Shown: piece by piece, positions 56,125 through 64,000 of the stretch
Layout of the letters: every line of letters begins with the position of its first letter
Position numbering within the stretch: position 1 is the stretch's first letter
Origin: a bacterium
GTDB lineage: Bacteria; Zhuqueibacterota; QNDG01; JAFGCO01
Direction: 5' to 3'
Assembly (NCBI GenBank): GCA_016932575.1
Contig: JAFGCO010000002.1
Span: forward strand, 1-64,000
Length of the DNA: 64,000 nt
The notes under the pieces: generated by a model
The model's database searches: none
Told to the model about the DNA's origin: nothing
The model's input: the letters and a program-made list of their open reading frames with translations, nothing else
Translations under genes and position numbers: made by a program

Positions 56125-56594
56125 TGTTTTTCATAATCCCATAAAGATCGAATATGATGCGCAATCTGTTCCAAATACTTTTGATCGGTCGTATCAAATG
56201 CATCAGGCTGATCACTATCCACATCCAATACAGCTTTTAATTGATGATCCCGATTAAAACAAGGGACGACGATTTCTGATTTTGTACAGGGATCGCATGC
56301 AATATGACCGGGAAAAGTGCTCACATCATTGACCAAAATCGTATGTTGATCTGCCGCACATGTTCCGCATACACCCTTTCCCGGTTCTAGAAAAATACAT
56401 GCGGGTGTTCCCTGAAAGGGTCCGAGAATCAGTCTTTCTTTTTTTACCATATAAAATCCTACCCAATTAAAATGTGACAAGCGTTTTTTCAATACAGCCG
56501 TCACATTGTCGAGGTACGCATATAAATTACCTTCTTTCTCTACTCGGATCTGTATTTCTCGTAAAACTGCGATATATGTTTCCTGTTTTGTCAT
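56121..56594 (-). CDS. Free methionine-(R)-sulfoxide reductase (GAF type)
   Basis: A 157-residue GAF-domain enzyme that reduces free Met-R-sulfoxide. The pattern is that of E. coli fRMsr: NWVGFYMVKKERLILGPFQG, GKGVCGTCA and GHIACD. Cysteines at 66, 76 and 100 match the catalytic and resolving residues; extra cysteines at 79, 103 and 112 are not usual. The start is taken as ATG 56594; a frame from 56627 is possible. The stop overlaps the phosphatase start. Confidence 0.88.
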   Translation of the reverse strand: MTKQETYIAVLREIQIRVEKEGNLYAYLDNVTAVLKKRLSHFNWVGFYMVKKERLILGPFQGTPACIFLEPGKGVCGTCAADQHTILVNDVSTFPGHIACDPCTKSEIVVPCFNRDHQLKAVLDVDSDQPDAFDTTDQKYLEQIAHHIRSLWDYEKQ

Positions 56595-56633
56595 GGTCGT
56601 TTGTCGGCAGATTATGAAGATACACACGATTCA

Positions 56634-58070
56634 TTATTCTATAATCTTTATTTTATCCCCTTCTTTCAAAGCAGTATTCATTGTGAATCCGTTTATGATT
56701 TCGATATTTCCATAATTCTCCGGATCAATCTTTTGTTTCCTCAGGTACTGACTTAAACTCTCAGATTCCTCTACGGTTTTGATATAAATGCGTTTGGGCA
56801 TCACATTGATCCTCTTTGAATCGGTTAATCTTTTATATTCAGCCATGCTATTTTGAAATACAGATAAAAATTGATCTTCAAAATCCGATGGAGCTGAATA
56901 ACCATGAAAAGCAAAAATATGTTCATCCTTCCGAATAAAGGTGGATATCAATTTCAGAGACTGATTTCCTGAAATTTCCGAAAAGATTTCAAGTGCACTG
57001 AATCCATGAATGGTCTTTGAATTTTGTTGCAGTACGCGCGCTTGCGTATTTTGAATAAAATTCCCGGCTGCGTCATTCAGCGTGCTGGCTTTGACCAAGG
57101 TAAACAACAGAATGCCATTTTGCTGGGGTGAGACCATTTGAACCTGAGAGGCCATATTGGACACCTGCCATTGCGCTGGAACTGGAAATTGAAAAGTGAA
57201 TGCCGGATGATAAAATATATTATCCTCAACATATCCCTGTTTTGGATCGGGACCGAATATAAGTCCATCGATATGCATAATATAAGAATTGCGGTTAAAT
57301 ACAAATTTTTTCCCTGCCAATCGTTCCTGCCATTCTCTGGTTTTTTGACTGACGGCATCAATACGATTGACAGGATCGGGATGCGTGGAAAACCAATCCG
57401 GCAATCCTGATTCATCTGAAGGATGCATACGCTCCAATGTCTGAAAAAAAGTGGCCATACCTTTGGCATCATATCCTGTTTTTGAGGCATATTCAACACC
57501 AAGATTATCCGCTTCACGTTCATTATCCCGGCTGAACTTTAAAAAGAGCATTTGAACACCCAGCCCTGCCAAACCGGATAACTTTGCAAAGGTTTCTGAA
57601 ACAGCTGAACCCAATTCAAGACCGAATTGAGCCAGCTGGGCTTTTGAAATAATTTTTGCACTGTGTCTTGCATTGATATGTCCCAGCTCATGTCCCATAA
57701 CACCGGCCAGTTCCGCTTCGTTATTCAGATAGGCAAGAATACCCCGTGTAAAATAAACAAACCCTCCCGGAACAGCAAATGCATTGACAACATCAGTATC
57801 CAGGACTTTAAATGAATAAGGCAAGCTTGGCTGATGAGTCACAGGTGTCATTCTCCTGCCAAGCCCTTGAATATAATTCTGCAGGGATTCATCGTCATAC
57901 AACCCGTACATTTCGACAATTTCTTTATCCGTCTGCTGTCCTAATGCAATTTCATCTGAACGTGATAAAAGCATTAGCTCCCTTTTTCCTGTTACAGGAT
58001 TGACAGCACAGGAAAGCCATAAGAAAAAAGATACTGCAATGAATAATTGAAAACGGATCATTGTTTTCAT
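56634..58070 (-). CDS. M48 family metalloprotease lipoprotein (BepA/LoiP type)
   Basis: A 478-residue periplasmic zinc protease. It has a signal peptide and lipobox (LWLSC, Cys21), the zinc motif HELGH (127-131) in a region with AFAVPGGFVYFTRG, and the third ligand in EREADNLGVEYA (near 189). The C-terminal 60 residues (SLSQYLRKQKIDPENYGN, then LKEGDKIKII) look like a LysM-like module. Such proteases handle outer-membrane protein quality. GGGAGA precedes the ATG. It is 40 bases before the GAF gene and 31 after ProDH. Confidence 0.92.
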   Translation of the reverse strand: MKTMIRFQLFIAVSFFLWLSCAVNPVTGKRELMLLSRSDEIALGQQTDKEIVEMYGLYDDESLQNYIQGLGRRMTPVTHQPSLPYSFKVLDTDVVNAFAVPGGFVYFTRGILAYLNNEAELAGVMGHELGHINARHSAKIISKAQLAQFGLELGSAVSETFAKLSGLAGLGVQMLFLKFSRDNEREADNLGVEYASKTGYDAKGMATFFQTLERMHPSDESGLPDWFSTHPDPVNRIDAVSQKTREWQERLAGKKFVFNRNSYIMHIDGLIFGPDPKQGYVEDNIFYHPAFTFQFPVPAQWQVSNMASQVQMVSPQQNGILLFTLVKASTLNDAAGNFIQNTQARVLQQNSKTIHGFSALEIFSEISGNQSLKLISTFIRKDEHIFAFHGYSAPSDFEDQFLSVFQNSMAEYKRLTDSKRINVMPKRIYIKTVEESESLSQYLRKQKIDPENYGNIEIINGFTMNTALKEGDKIKIIE

Positions 58071-58101
58071 TATGTCTCCCTTTTAATTGTCATTTCTACG
58101 C

Positions 58102-59004
58102 TTAATTTCGGATAAAAATATTTTTAACGACATATCCTGCGACTTGCGGATTTTCTTTCAGGCGACGCATGCAGTATCCGTGCCATTGTTCACCGTATGG
58201 CACATAGACACGCATCGGGTAGCCATCTTTAACAATGTCTGATCGCAAATGTTCTGTAACACCAATGAGCATTTGATATTCATAAGTATCGGCTTTTAAC
58301 TTCAGTCTTTCAATTAATGCCTGGCAGCTTTCAACAAGCGTTTTGTCATGAGTCGCAATTGCCGTAAACTCTCCAGATTTTAATGCCATTTCTGTTATTT
58401 CCATATAATTCTTGCGAATTTTATCCGCGTCCTTATAGGCGATTTCTGGATTTTCATCATATATACCCTTGCAAATCCTTATATTTGATATACTCTCATC
58501 AATCAATTTCCGGACATCTTCTTTAGTTCTTTTCAAATATGCCTGAACCACAATACCGACATGTCTGTATTTCTTTCGAATCCTGCGGTAAATATCAAAT
58601 GTCCGGTCAGTAGTCGTGCTGTCTTCCATGTCAATGCGGACAAATACATCAAGCCTTTCAGCATGGCTGACAATGGCCTCCACATTTTTATAACATTGTT
58701 CTGTGTCGATGCACAATCCCAACTGAGTTAATTTTATGGAAAGGCCGGCCAGCAAATTATTGGATCGAATGGCATTAACGGTTTTGATACACTGTTCACG
58801 TGCCTGTGCAGCCTCTTCCAGTTCTGTTATATCTTCTCCCAGGACGTCAATCGTGGTCAAAATGTGATCAGCATTCAGATATTTTGTTTTTTCAATTGCA
58901 TCGGACAAATCGATTCCGGCAATATATCGTTTTGAAAAGATCCAGACAAAAGATTTCGGAAACAGGGGAAGAATCCTCACCAGAAGACGATTAAACCATT
59001 TCAT
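58102..59004 (-). CDS. Proline dehydrogenase
   Basis: FAD enzyme of 300 residues that oxidises proline to pyrroline-5-carboxylate, a TIM-barrel mono-functional ProDH. Family segments are GLSIKLTQLG, RIDMEDSTTTDRTFDIYR, VVQAYLKRT, IRICKGIYDE, IATHDKTLV, EYQMLIGV and YVPYGEQWHGYCMRRLKENP with the Arg pair that holds the proline carboxylate. The partner P5C dehydrogenase gene is not in the window. ATG 59004 follows GGAGA by seven bases. It is the first gene of a long - strand series. Proline is also an osmolyte, which may matter with the abl and TreT genes. Confidence 0.93.
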   Translation of the reverse strand: MKWFNRLLVRILPLFPKSFVWIFSKRYIAGIDLSDAIEKTKYLNADHILTTIDVLGEDITELEEAAQAREQCIKTVNAIRSNNLLAGLSIKLTQLGLCIDTEQCYKNVEAIVSHAERLDVFVRIDMEDSTTTDRTFDIYRRIRKKYRHVGIVVQAYLKRTKEDVRKLIDESISNIRICKGIYDENPEIAYKDADKIRKNYMEITEMALKSGEFTAIATHDKTLVESCQALIERLKLKADTYEYQMLIGVTEHLRSDIVKDGYPMRVYVPYGEQWHGYCMRRLKENPQVAGYVVKNIFIRN

Positions 59005-59152
59005 TCTCAATTCTCCATTTATTCATATATGAAAAGAAATGTTTTTATTATATAATTTGCTTAATATACACAAAATGATGATTAAATACAATAACTTGAA
59101 ATAGTCCTTGTAATTTTCTAAAAATTGTTTATAATATATAAATATTTTCAAC

Positions 59153-60145
59153 ATGGAAAATGCGAGATTATTTAATTCTATTAAGATGAAAATAATTCCA
59201 TATCAAGACAGATACAAGAAAGCATGGGACAATTTTGTCCTGAACTCCAATAACGGCACTATGTTTCACTTGCAATGTTTTTTAGATTATCATGAACCCG
59301 GCAAATTTTCTTTTGACCATTTAATATTCCTCGAAAATAATAAAATTGTTGCCGTACTTCCAGGACAATTAAAAAACGGTTTGTATGAGTCCCCTATTGG
59401 TGCCAGCTACGGATCTATTGTGACCGGCGATATTAAATTTAAAACCGCCATGTCCATAATAGATTGCCTTTTAAGTTATGCGAAAAAAAACCGGTTTACT
59501 GAAATCATGCTGACAGCCGCTCCCATTATTTATGAAAAATATCCGAATCAGAATCTTGACTTTGCCATGCTTTGGCAGGGATTTAAATATGAACTTCACT
59601 ATATTTCGAGTGCCATCAAGCTGGATCAAAATCAGGAAATCATTTCCCGTTTCCAAAGCACTGTGCGGCGTAACATACGCAAAACGCTGAAAAATTCAGA
59701 TATCCATGTTGAAATCAATGACCGATATGATCAGTTTTATCCGATTCTTTTAGACAATAAATCCAGACATGACATAAAACCGACACATTCCTATGAAGAT
59801 CTTCAGCGCTTAAAAGAACTTCTGCCGGACAATTTAAAGCTCTTTATGGTCTATTTTAAAAATAAGCCAATTGGCGGTTCACTGATGTTCTATGCCAATT
59901 CCTGTGTTGCTGTCTGCTTCTATAACATGCTATTATATGACTATGCCCAATATAAACCCATTCATCGGGTCATGTATGAAGTCGTTAAAGATGCAACAGA
60001 CAATGGTTATCGTTATGTTGATATCGGTGTTTCGCAGGAAACAAAAGCTGACAATCCGATGACACCAAGAATCAGCCTGATTGATTTCAAGGAAAAATTC
60101 GATGCAAAAACCATTATGCGGAACACACTGTCCATAAAGATTTAG
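59153..60145 (+). CDS. FemAB-like acyl/aminoacyl transferase
   Basis: A 330-residue protein of the same superfamily as the gene at 11196-12260. The start has YKKAWDNFVLNSNNGTMFHL and the middle has STVRRNIRKTLKNSD, the R-x-x-R-K block; the second half has PIGGSLMFYANS and YRYVDIGVSQE. Members build peptidoglycan bridges or acylate envelope sugars. The substrate is unknown. It may start at 59153 or at an ATG 33 bases later. It is convergent with the lipoprotein gene at 60167. Confidence 0.8.
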   Translation: MENARLFNSIKMKIIPYQDRYKKAWDNFVLNSNNGTMFHLQCFLDYHEPGKFSFDHLIFLENNKIVAVLPGQLKNGLYESPIGASYGSIVTGDIKFKTAMSIIDCLLSYAKKNRFTEIMLTAAPIIYEKYPNQNLDFAMLWQGFKYELHYISSAIKLDQNQEIISRFQSTVRRNIRKTLKNSDIHVEINDRYDQFYPILLDNKSRHDIKPTHSYEDLQRLKELLPDNLKLFMVYFKNKPIGGSLMFYANSCVAVCFYNMLLYDYAQYKPIHRVMYEVVKDATDNGYRYVDIGVSQETKADNPMTPRISLIDFKEKFDAKTIMRNTLSIKI

Positions 60146-60166
60146 CCTGAGTAAATCCTCAGGAAG

Positions 60167-60880
60167 TCAATCAAACTGATAGTCTGAATACACCTCCTCC
60201 GACTGCATTCGCGCTTTCTTGAAAAGAAAACCGGCATACGCCCGTGCACATACCTTTGTAACCATCCAATTATTACCAGGCATTTCCCGGAAGCAAAAGT
60301 CAAGTAAAAATTCCTTGACAAATTTTGGATTTTTAGACGGATGGATCATCATCCGGGCTATTGAATAGGTTTCTACATCAATCCAGTATACACCTTCGTA
60401 TATTTTATCCGATGGTTCTATGGCACTGGATTCGATGCGATAATAATGTACACCCTGATCCAGTGTATCACTGAGCAGAGTAAAAGTCACGTTCATCTGT
60501 ATATGAGTCTGCTGACCAATACCAATTGTATGTGTTTCATCCACTTCAAAAACATTTTTCGACGTCATGGCTCCTTGACCATGCCAGACAAGAGAGCGAG
60601 GTCCTTCTGTAGGTTCATCTTCCTTTGAATGCTTAAATGTGCCCCAGAATTTGATATTGATGGTTCCGTAATTATATATAATATCGCTATTTTCCTGAAA
60701 AGCTTCTTCCAAAATTTCATTGTCGAAACCATCCGATCCATTGGTTTCCCCTTCCGGTCCGTTCTTCTTTGCTGCTACTAAGGATAACGGATCCTCTTCA
60801 AGACCAGTGCTGGTCTTTTTGGAGCATGCATAAGATATTGTGAGCAAAATAATCCAGAAAATACAAAGTTGAGATTTCAT
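60167..60880 (-). CDS. Lipoprotein of unknown function
   Basis: A 237-residue exported lipoprotein with signal peptide and lipobox (SYAC, Cys19). Residues 20-60 are polar and acidic; the rest is beta-rich, with GTINIKFWGTF, QQTHIQMNVTF and DVETYSIARMMI, and may form a lipocalin- or LolA-like sheet. I recognise no family. AAGGAGG stands six bases before the ATG, and a clear promoter is upstream. Confidence 0.75.
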   Translation of the reverse strand: MKSQLCIFWIILLTISYACSKKTSTGLEEDPLSLVAAKKNGPEGETNGSDGFDNEILEEAFQENSDIIYNYGTINIKFWGTFKHSKEDEPTEGPRSLVWHGQGAMTSKNVFEVDETHTIGIGQQTHIQMNVTFTLLSDTLDQGVHYYRIESSAIEPSDKIYEGVYWIDVETYSIARMMIHPSKNPKFVKEFLLDFCFREMPGNNWMVTKVCARAYAGFLFKKARMQSEEVYSDYQFD

Positions 60881-60968
60881 ATCGCCCTCCTTAATAAAAT
60901 AATGAAAATAAAACAGGAGGAGTATCTGTTGAGGAATGATCAGATAAAATATTCTTTATAGCTAAACA

Positions 60969-60997
60969 AAATTAAAATTCTATATTCATTTTGTCAA
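60969..60997 (-). promoter_or_regulatory. Promoter of the lipoprotein gene
   Basis: On the - strand a perfect TTGACA (60997-60992) is followed after 17 bases by TAATTT (60974-60969), four of six matches to the -10 box. Transcription would begin about 80 bases before the ATG at 60880. Together with the TetR gene leader this fills the gap 60881-61205. Confidence 0.6.
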
Positions 60998-61137
60998 GAT
61001 AATTATCAATTATTCTGTATTCAATAAAAAAAAACTCTATACCCTTATGTTTCAATAATCGTAAAAAATGAACCGTGATTTGCATAATTATCTAATAAAA
61101 TCCGTTGAATTTCAATTTCAAAAAAATGTAAAATCCC

Positions 61138-61166
61138 TTGACATCGATGGATTAATCATGTATCTT
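61138..61166 (+). promoter_or_regulatory. Promoter of the TetR-type gene
   Basis: TTGACA (61138-61143) and TATCTT (61161-61166) are separated by 17 bases. The first operator begins six bases after the -10 box, where transcription should start. The layout suits autorepression and shows that the open frame upstream of 61206 is not translated. Confidence 0.7.
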
Positions 61167-61171
61167 TTTAT

Positions 61172-61189
61172 TGACCGACCAGTCGGCCA
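61172..61189 (+). promoter_or_regulatory. TetR-type operator 1
   Basis: TGACCGAC-CA-GTCGGCCA is a palindrome with one mismatch and a two-base centre. It covers the expected transcription start of the TetR gene. The CCGAC/GTCGG core is shared with operator 2. Confidence 0.75.
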
Positions 61190-61205
61190 TAAAAAAGAAG
61201 ATGCT

Positions 61206-61814
61206 ATGACACCAAAAATAGTTGATAAAGAAGAAAAACGAAATAAAATTCTGGAATCTGCCATTCGTGTATTTGCCAAATTCGGTCTACCCAATACCAA
61301 AATGATTCATATTGCGGAAGCCGCCGGGATAGGCAAAGGCACGATCTATGAATATTTCAAAAGTAAGGAAGAACTGTCCGTGGCTGCCTTTAATGTGTTT
61401 GTTAAAGAAGCGCAGCGCCATCTCGATAAAAAAATAAAGAATATTGACGATCCTGTTGAACAGCTTTATACCTATATTGTTTCTTGGACAGAATTGTTGA
61501 ATGAAGAATTTCTCGATTATGCGGACATTATGCTGGACATATGGGCTGAAAGTGTTCGTCTCCATGAAGGAAGGGATATTTTTGGGCTCAACAAAATGTA
61601 TGCGCTTTATAGAAAACAGATTATTCAAATACTGAACACTGGATTCGAATCCGGTGTTTTTAAACAAGTTGACACAACAATTACGGCATCCATAATCATC
61701 GGAACCTTGGATGGCCTCATGCTGCAGTGGCTGCTGGATCGAAACCTGCTTGATATTAAACCTGCTCTCGAACATCTTGCAGATCTAATTTTAAGCGGAG
61801 TTAAATCCCAATAA
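61206..61814 (+). CDS. TetR family transcriptional regulator
   Basis: A 202-residue repressor. The N-terminal DNA-binding domain (about 10-58) has KILESAIRVFAKFGLPNTKM, IAEAAGIGKGTIYEYFKSKE, the TetR signature. The C-terminal ligand domain is helical. The start is ATG 61206, because a promoter and an operator lie just upstream; the frame opens 46 codons earlier but that part is leader. It likely represses itself and the next genes, which deal with the outer membrane. The ligand is unknown. Confidence 0.93.
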   Translation: MTPKIVDKEEKRNKILESAIRVFAKFGLPNTKMIHIAEAAGIGKGTIYEYFKSKEELSVAAFNVFVKEAQRHLDKKIKNIDDPVEQLYTYIVSWTELLNEEFLDYADIMLDIWAESVRLHEGRDIFGLNKMYALYRKQIIQILNTGFESGVFKQVDTTITASIIIGTLDGLMLQWLLDRNLLDIKPALEHLADLILSGVKSQ

Positions 61815-61824
61815 TTTTTTTAAC

Positions 61825-61852
61825 TTAATACCGACCGGCTGGTCGGTATTAA
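61825..61852 (+). promoter_or_regulatory. TetR-type operator 2, a 28-bp palindrome
   Basis: TTAATACCGACC (61825-61836) and GGTCGGTATTAA (61841-61852) are perfect inverted arms of 12 bases around GGCT. It sits between the TetR gene and the next gene, directly against the Shine-Dalgarno AAGGAG. The core spacing is six bases instead of two in operator 1. The same sequence can fold as an RNA hairpin. Confidence 0.8.
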
Positions 61853-61863
61853 AGGAGAAAATT

Positions 61864-62622
61864 ATGAAAACAAAAATTTTACTTTTTTTTGTGATTTTTC
61901 TTGCCTCCTGGTTGTACGGGCAATCCCTGTCAGGTCCGGAAATCATTGAAAAAGTCGACAATTACCTGAATCCAGAAACCTGCTGGGCCAAATCGAAAAT
62001 GACCATTCAGACATCTTCGGGAAAGGAAAGGACTTTTGTCTATGAATCCTGGAGTAAAAATCATGATGAGAAAAATCTGATCCGTTATCTCGAGCCGATC
62101 CGGGTGAAAAATCAGGCGACTCTGATGCATAATTATGCCGATGATATCTGGATGTATTTTCCCCGGACCCGGCGGGTGCGCAAACTGGCCACGCATGCGA
62201 AAAAACAAAAGATGGAAGGCAGTGATTTCAGTTATGAAGACATGGGCGCCGGGGACAGTTTCATCAAAGATTACACTTGCAAACGTCTTGAAGATCAATC
62301 TTTAGAAGATCGGCAATGCTATCTGGTCGAAATGCATCGAAAATCGAATGCGGATATTTCTTATTCGAGACTGAAAATGTATATCCTAAAAGAAAATTTT
62401 GTTCCTGTGCGTGTTGAATATTATGACGAGGATCATCCGGATCGATTGCTGAAAACATTGATTCAATCGGATATTCGGATTTTTGACGGCATCCCGACCG
62501 CCATGAAAATGATCATGATCAACGAAATTGACAATTCCGAAACCAAGATGGAATTTATTGAAGTCAAATACAATATTGAAATCGATGATGCCTTGTTCAC
62601 AGAAAGGGGACTGAAAGAATGA
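61864..62622 (+). CDS. LolA-like outer-membrane lipoprotein-sorting protein
   Basis: A 252-residue periplasmic protein with a signal peptide (about 1-20). LNPETCWAKSKMTIQTSSGKE, then WMYFPRTRRVRKL and GSDFSYEDM are the marks of the LolA-like group that accompanies RND/MMPL exporters. It may carry a lipid between membranes. It is under operator 2, with AAGGAG before the ATG, and overlaps the next gene by an ATGA junction. Confidence 0.88.
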   Translation: MKTKILLFFVIFLASWLYGQSLSGPEIIEKVDNYLNPETCWAKSKMTIQTSSGKERTFVYESWSKNHDEKNLIRYLEPIRVKNQATLMHNYADDIWMYFPRTRRVRKLATHAKKQKMEGSDFSYEDMGAGDSFIKDYTCKRLEDQSLEDRQCYLVEMHRKSNADISYSRLKMYILKENFVPVRVEYYDEDHPDRLLKTLIQSDIRIFDGIPTAMKMIMINEIDNSETKMEFIEVKYNIEIDDALFTERGLKE

Positions 62623-63794
62623 AAATGTATGGATTCTGGATTTTGATCTTTATTTTCCTGTCCTCTCCCCTTCTTTCTCAGCAATTAGATATGTTCGGAT
62701 ATTTCGAATCCCAGTTCATGGCTGCACGGGTTAAATCTGAAATTCTGCAGATGCAGAGCAACAAGATGCGATTGGATTTCGAATCTATACAGAACTGTTT
62801 GCATTTCGGTGCTAATATCAATGCGATCACCTACCATGGGAAAACCGACTGGATTATACCGGATTACCTTCCAGACCGGGTATGTAAAGAGATTCCGGCA
62901 TCTATTCGCTCATATTATGTACTCACGTTCGAAAATGAACTTGAGCTTGACAATGCTTATGTTCGGATTGCATTTCACAAATGGGACCTCACACTGGGAA
63001 AACAGCAGATTTCGCTGGGTTCAGGTTATGCCTGGAATCCCACAGACTTGTTCAATCAAAAAGACTTGTTTGATCCGACCTATGAGCAGCCGGGGCACAA
63101 TGCGGTTCGTGTGGATATCCCTTTGGCGTCCCGTCTCAACGGCATGATCCTTTATGCGCCCGATGACGACTGGAACAACTCCGCGAAGCTGGTTTCATTC
63201 AAAACCGGAATTGGACGATTCGATTATACGATCATGGCCATTGAAAAAGGATGGACATTTCATGACTATACAGCATTCTACGGATTCGATTTTCAAAAAA
63301 CAGTCGAAACCCGCAGAATGCTTGGCAGCAGCCTTGTGGGTGAACTGTTCGGATGGGGCGTCTGGTTTGAATGCGGTTATAACCGGATGCAAATCCGTGA
63401 TCATTTTTACGAAATCACGGCGGGAATGAATTATACATTCGATTTTCAGACCTATATCATGATCGAATACTACCGAAATTCAATGGCTCGGTCCCGAATG
63501 GACAATTATACATTGAATGACTGGATGCGATATCTGGCCTCCGAGCAAAAAGCGCTGAACCGGGATCAGCTGTACGTATTGATTCAACATCCGGTTTCTG
63601 ATCTTACTGACCTTGGTTTAAACGTGATTGCAGCCGGAGATAAAAGCCTTGCTCTACTTCCGACTCTTCGGTCCACACCGTTTGAAAATGTTGAACTTTT
63701 AGCTTATGGCAATCTTTATCTTGGAAAAGAAAGCGCGGTTTTTCACAGGAATCTGGGAAATGGCGGACTGGTTCGTATGCGTATATATTTTTAA
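62619..63794 (+). CDS. Outer-membrane beta-barrel protein
   Basis: A 391-residue exported protein. The signal peptide (about 1-20) is followed by beta strands with alternating polar and hydrophobic residues, many aromatic, such as FENELELDNAYVRIAFHKW and YTFDFQTYIMIEYYRNS. GKQQISLGSGYAWNPTDLF is typical of porin-like proteins found next to LolA-like and RND genes. The final residue is Phe (MRIYF), which is the usual barrel end recognised by BamA. Its role is probably in transport by the same unit. Confidence 0.82.
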   Translation: MKMYGFWILIFIFLSSPLLSQQLDMFGYFESQFMAARVKSEILQMQSNKMRLDFESIQNCLHFGANINAITYHGKTDWIIPDYLPDRVCKEIPASIRSYYVLTFENELELDNAYVRIAFHKWDLTLGKQQISLGSGYAWNPTDLFNQKDLFDPTYEQPGHNAVRVDIPLASRLNGMILYAPDDDWNNSAKLVSFKTGIGRFDYTIMAIEKGWTFHDYTAFYGFDFQKTVETRRMLGSSLVGELFGWGVWFECGYNRMQIRDHFYEITAGMNYTFDFQTYIMIEYYRNSMARSRMDNYTLNDWMRYLASEQKALNRDQLYVLIQHPVSDLTDLGLNVIAAGDKSLALLPTLRSTPFENVELLAYGNLYLGKESAVFHRNLGNGGLVRMRIYF

Positions 63795-63809
63795 GCACAA
63801 GGTTTAAAA

Positions 63810-64000
63810 ATGATGAAGAAATTCTACGGCTTGTTAAGTCTGATTATCATGTTCAATGCCGTTTTTCTGGCTTCAATTCATATTTTCAGAATTAATCGAT
63901 GGTGGTCACTGATTGATCTCTTTCTGCTTGGAGCTGCAGCAATTTTAATTGTACGGTTCTTTTGCACAAAATGCCCGGTGAAGAAAGAATGTGCACATGT
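63810..64000 (+). CDS. Small membrane protein with Cys motif (partial)
   Basis: The frame runs off the window after 63 codons. It begins MMKKFYGLLSLIIMFN and has two hydrophobic segments (about 4-22 and 32-50), then FCTKCPVKKECAH, a Cys-x2-Cys-x5-Cys group that could bind metal or an iron-sulfur cluster. It follows the barrel gene after 15 bases and is probably in the same operon. The family is not recognised. Confidence 0.65.
   Translation, partial: MMKKFYGLLSLIIMFNAVFLASIHIFRINRWWSLIDLFLLGAAAILIVRFFCTKCPVKKECAH

Noticed and set aside
61068-61205. 46-codon N-terminal extension of the TetR protein
   Set aside because: The stretch contains the promoter and operator of the gene and has no ribosome binding site; the TetR domain starts normally after ATG 61206.
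1-64000. CRISPR arrays, insertion sequences or prophage genes
   Set aside because: No regularly spaced repeats, transposases, integrases or phage structural genes were seen on either strand.

Overview
The window looks like chromosomal DNA of a low-GC, Gram-negative-type bacterium of the Fibrobacteres-Chlorobi-Bacteroidetes side of the tree (Calditrichota, KSB1, Marinimicrobia or Cloacimonadota-like). The reasons are three secreted proteins ending in a type IX-like C-terminal sorting domain (NPFNPST-type motifs), an LptE-like lipoprotein, lipobox proteins and a beta-barrel protein (so an outer membrane), a long GroES variant that I recall from Bacteroidetes-like genomes, and RNase Y with a YmdB-type phosphoesterase. 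The phylum is inference; no rRNA is present. I see no insertion sequence, prophage or CRISPR array. Both strands are densely coded with short gaps and many ATGA-type overlaps.

Region 1 (1-12260, + strand) is a translation and cell-division block: tRNA-Val, thrS, infC (AUU start), rpmI, rplT, pheS, pheT, a ZapB-like coiled coil, zapA, rny, a YmdB-type phosphoesterase, a TPR protein and a FemAB-like transferase. Region 2 (12284-17418) holds an OPT transporter, a sirtuin, a single-domain response regulator, a GroES variant and a potassium-channel-like protein with an odd pore.

Region 3 (17725-32249, all - strand) starts with a sulfuryl-transfer unit: a ketoacyl synthase III, a PAPS-type sulfotransferase and an exported arylsulfate sulfotransferase. 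It continues with an operon of metallophosphoesterase, PAC2 protein, Nudix hydrolase and EF-hand lipoprotein, then a sorted secreted protein, LptE, a sigma-54 activator, an MBL-fold hydrolase, a sugar epimerase and an FAH-family enzyme.

Region 4 (32545-42798) is an apparent osmoadaptation island. Lysine 2,3-aminomutase (ablA), a sodium:solute symporter and beta-lysine acetyltransferase (ablB) overlap each other and make N-epsilon-acetyl-beta-lysine. Upstream on the same strand lie a stand-alone pseudo-receiver with no phosphorylatable Asp and a receiver-less sigma-54 activator. A TreT-type trehalose synthase lies 4 kb away beside a degenerate penicillin-acylase homologue.

Region 5 (42815-60880) carries signalling and envelope functions: response regulators and kinases, a CapD/PglF-type epimerase, a YprB-like nuclease, a DUF4380-like sorted protein, and a long - strand series (ProDH, M48 protease, free-Met-sulfoxide-reductase GAF protein, SpoIIE-type phosphatase, GNAT, UbiA, EamA). 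Region 6 (60969-64000) is a TetR-controlled unit with two palindromic operators, a LolA-like periplasmic protein, a beta-barrel protein and a truncated membrane protein; by analogy an RND exporter may follow outside the window.
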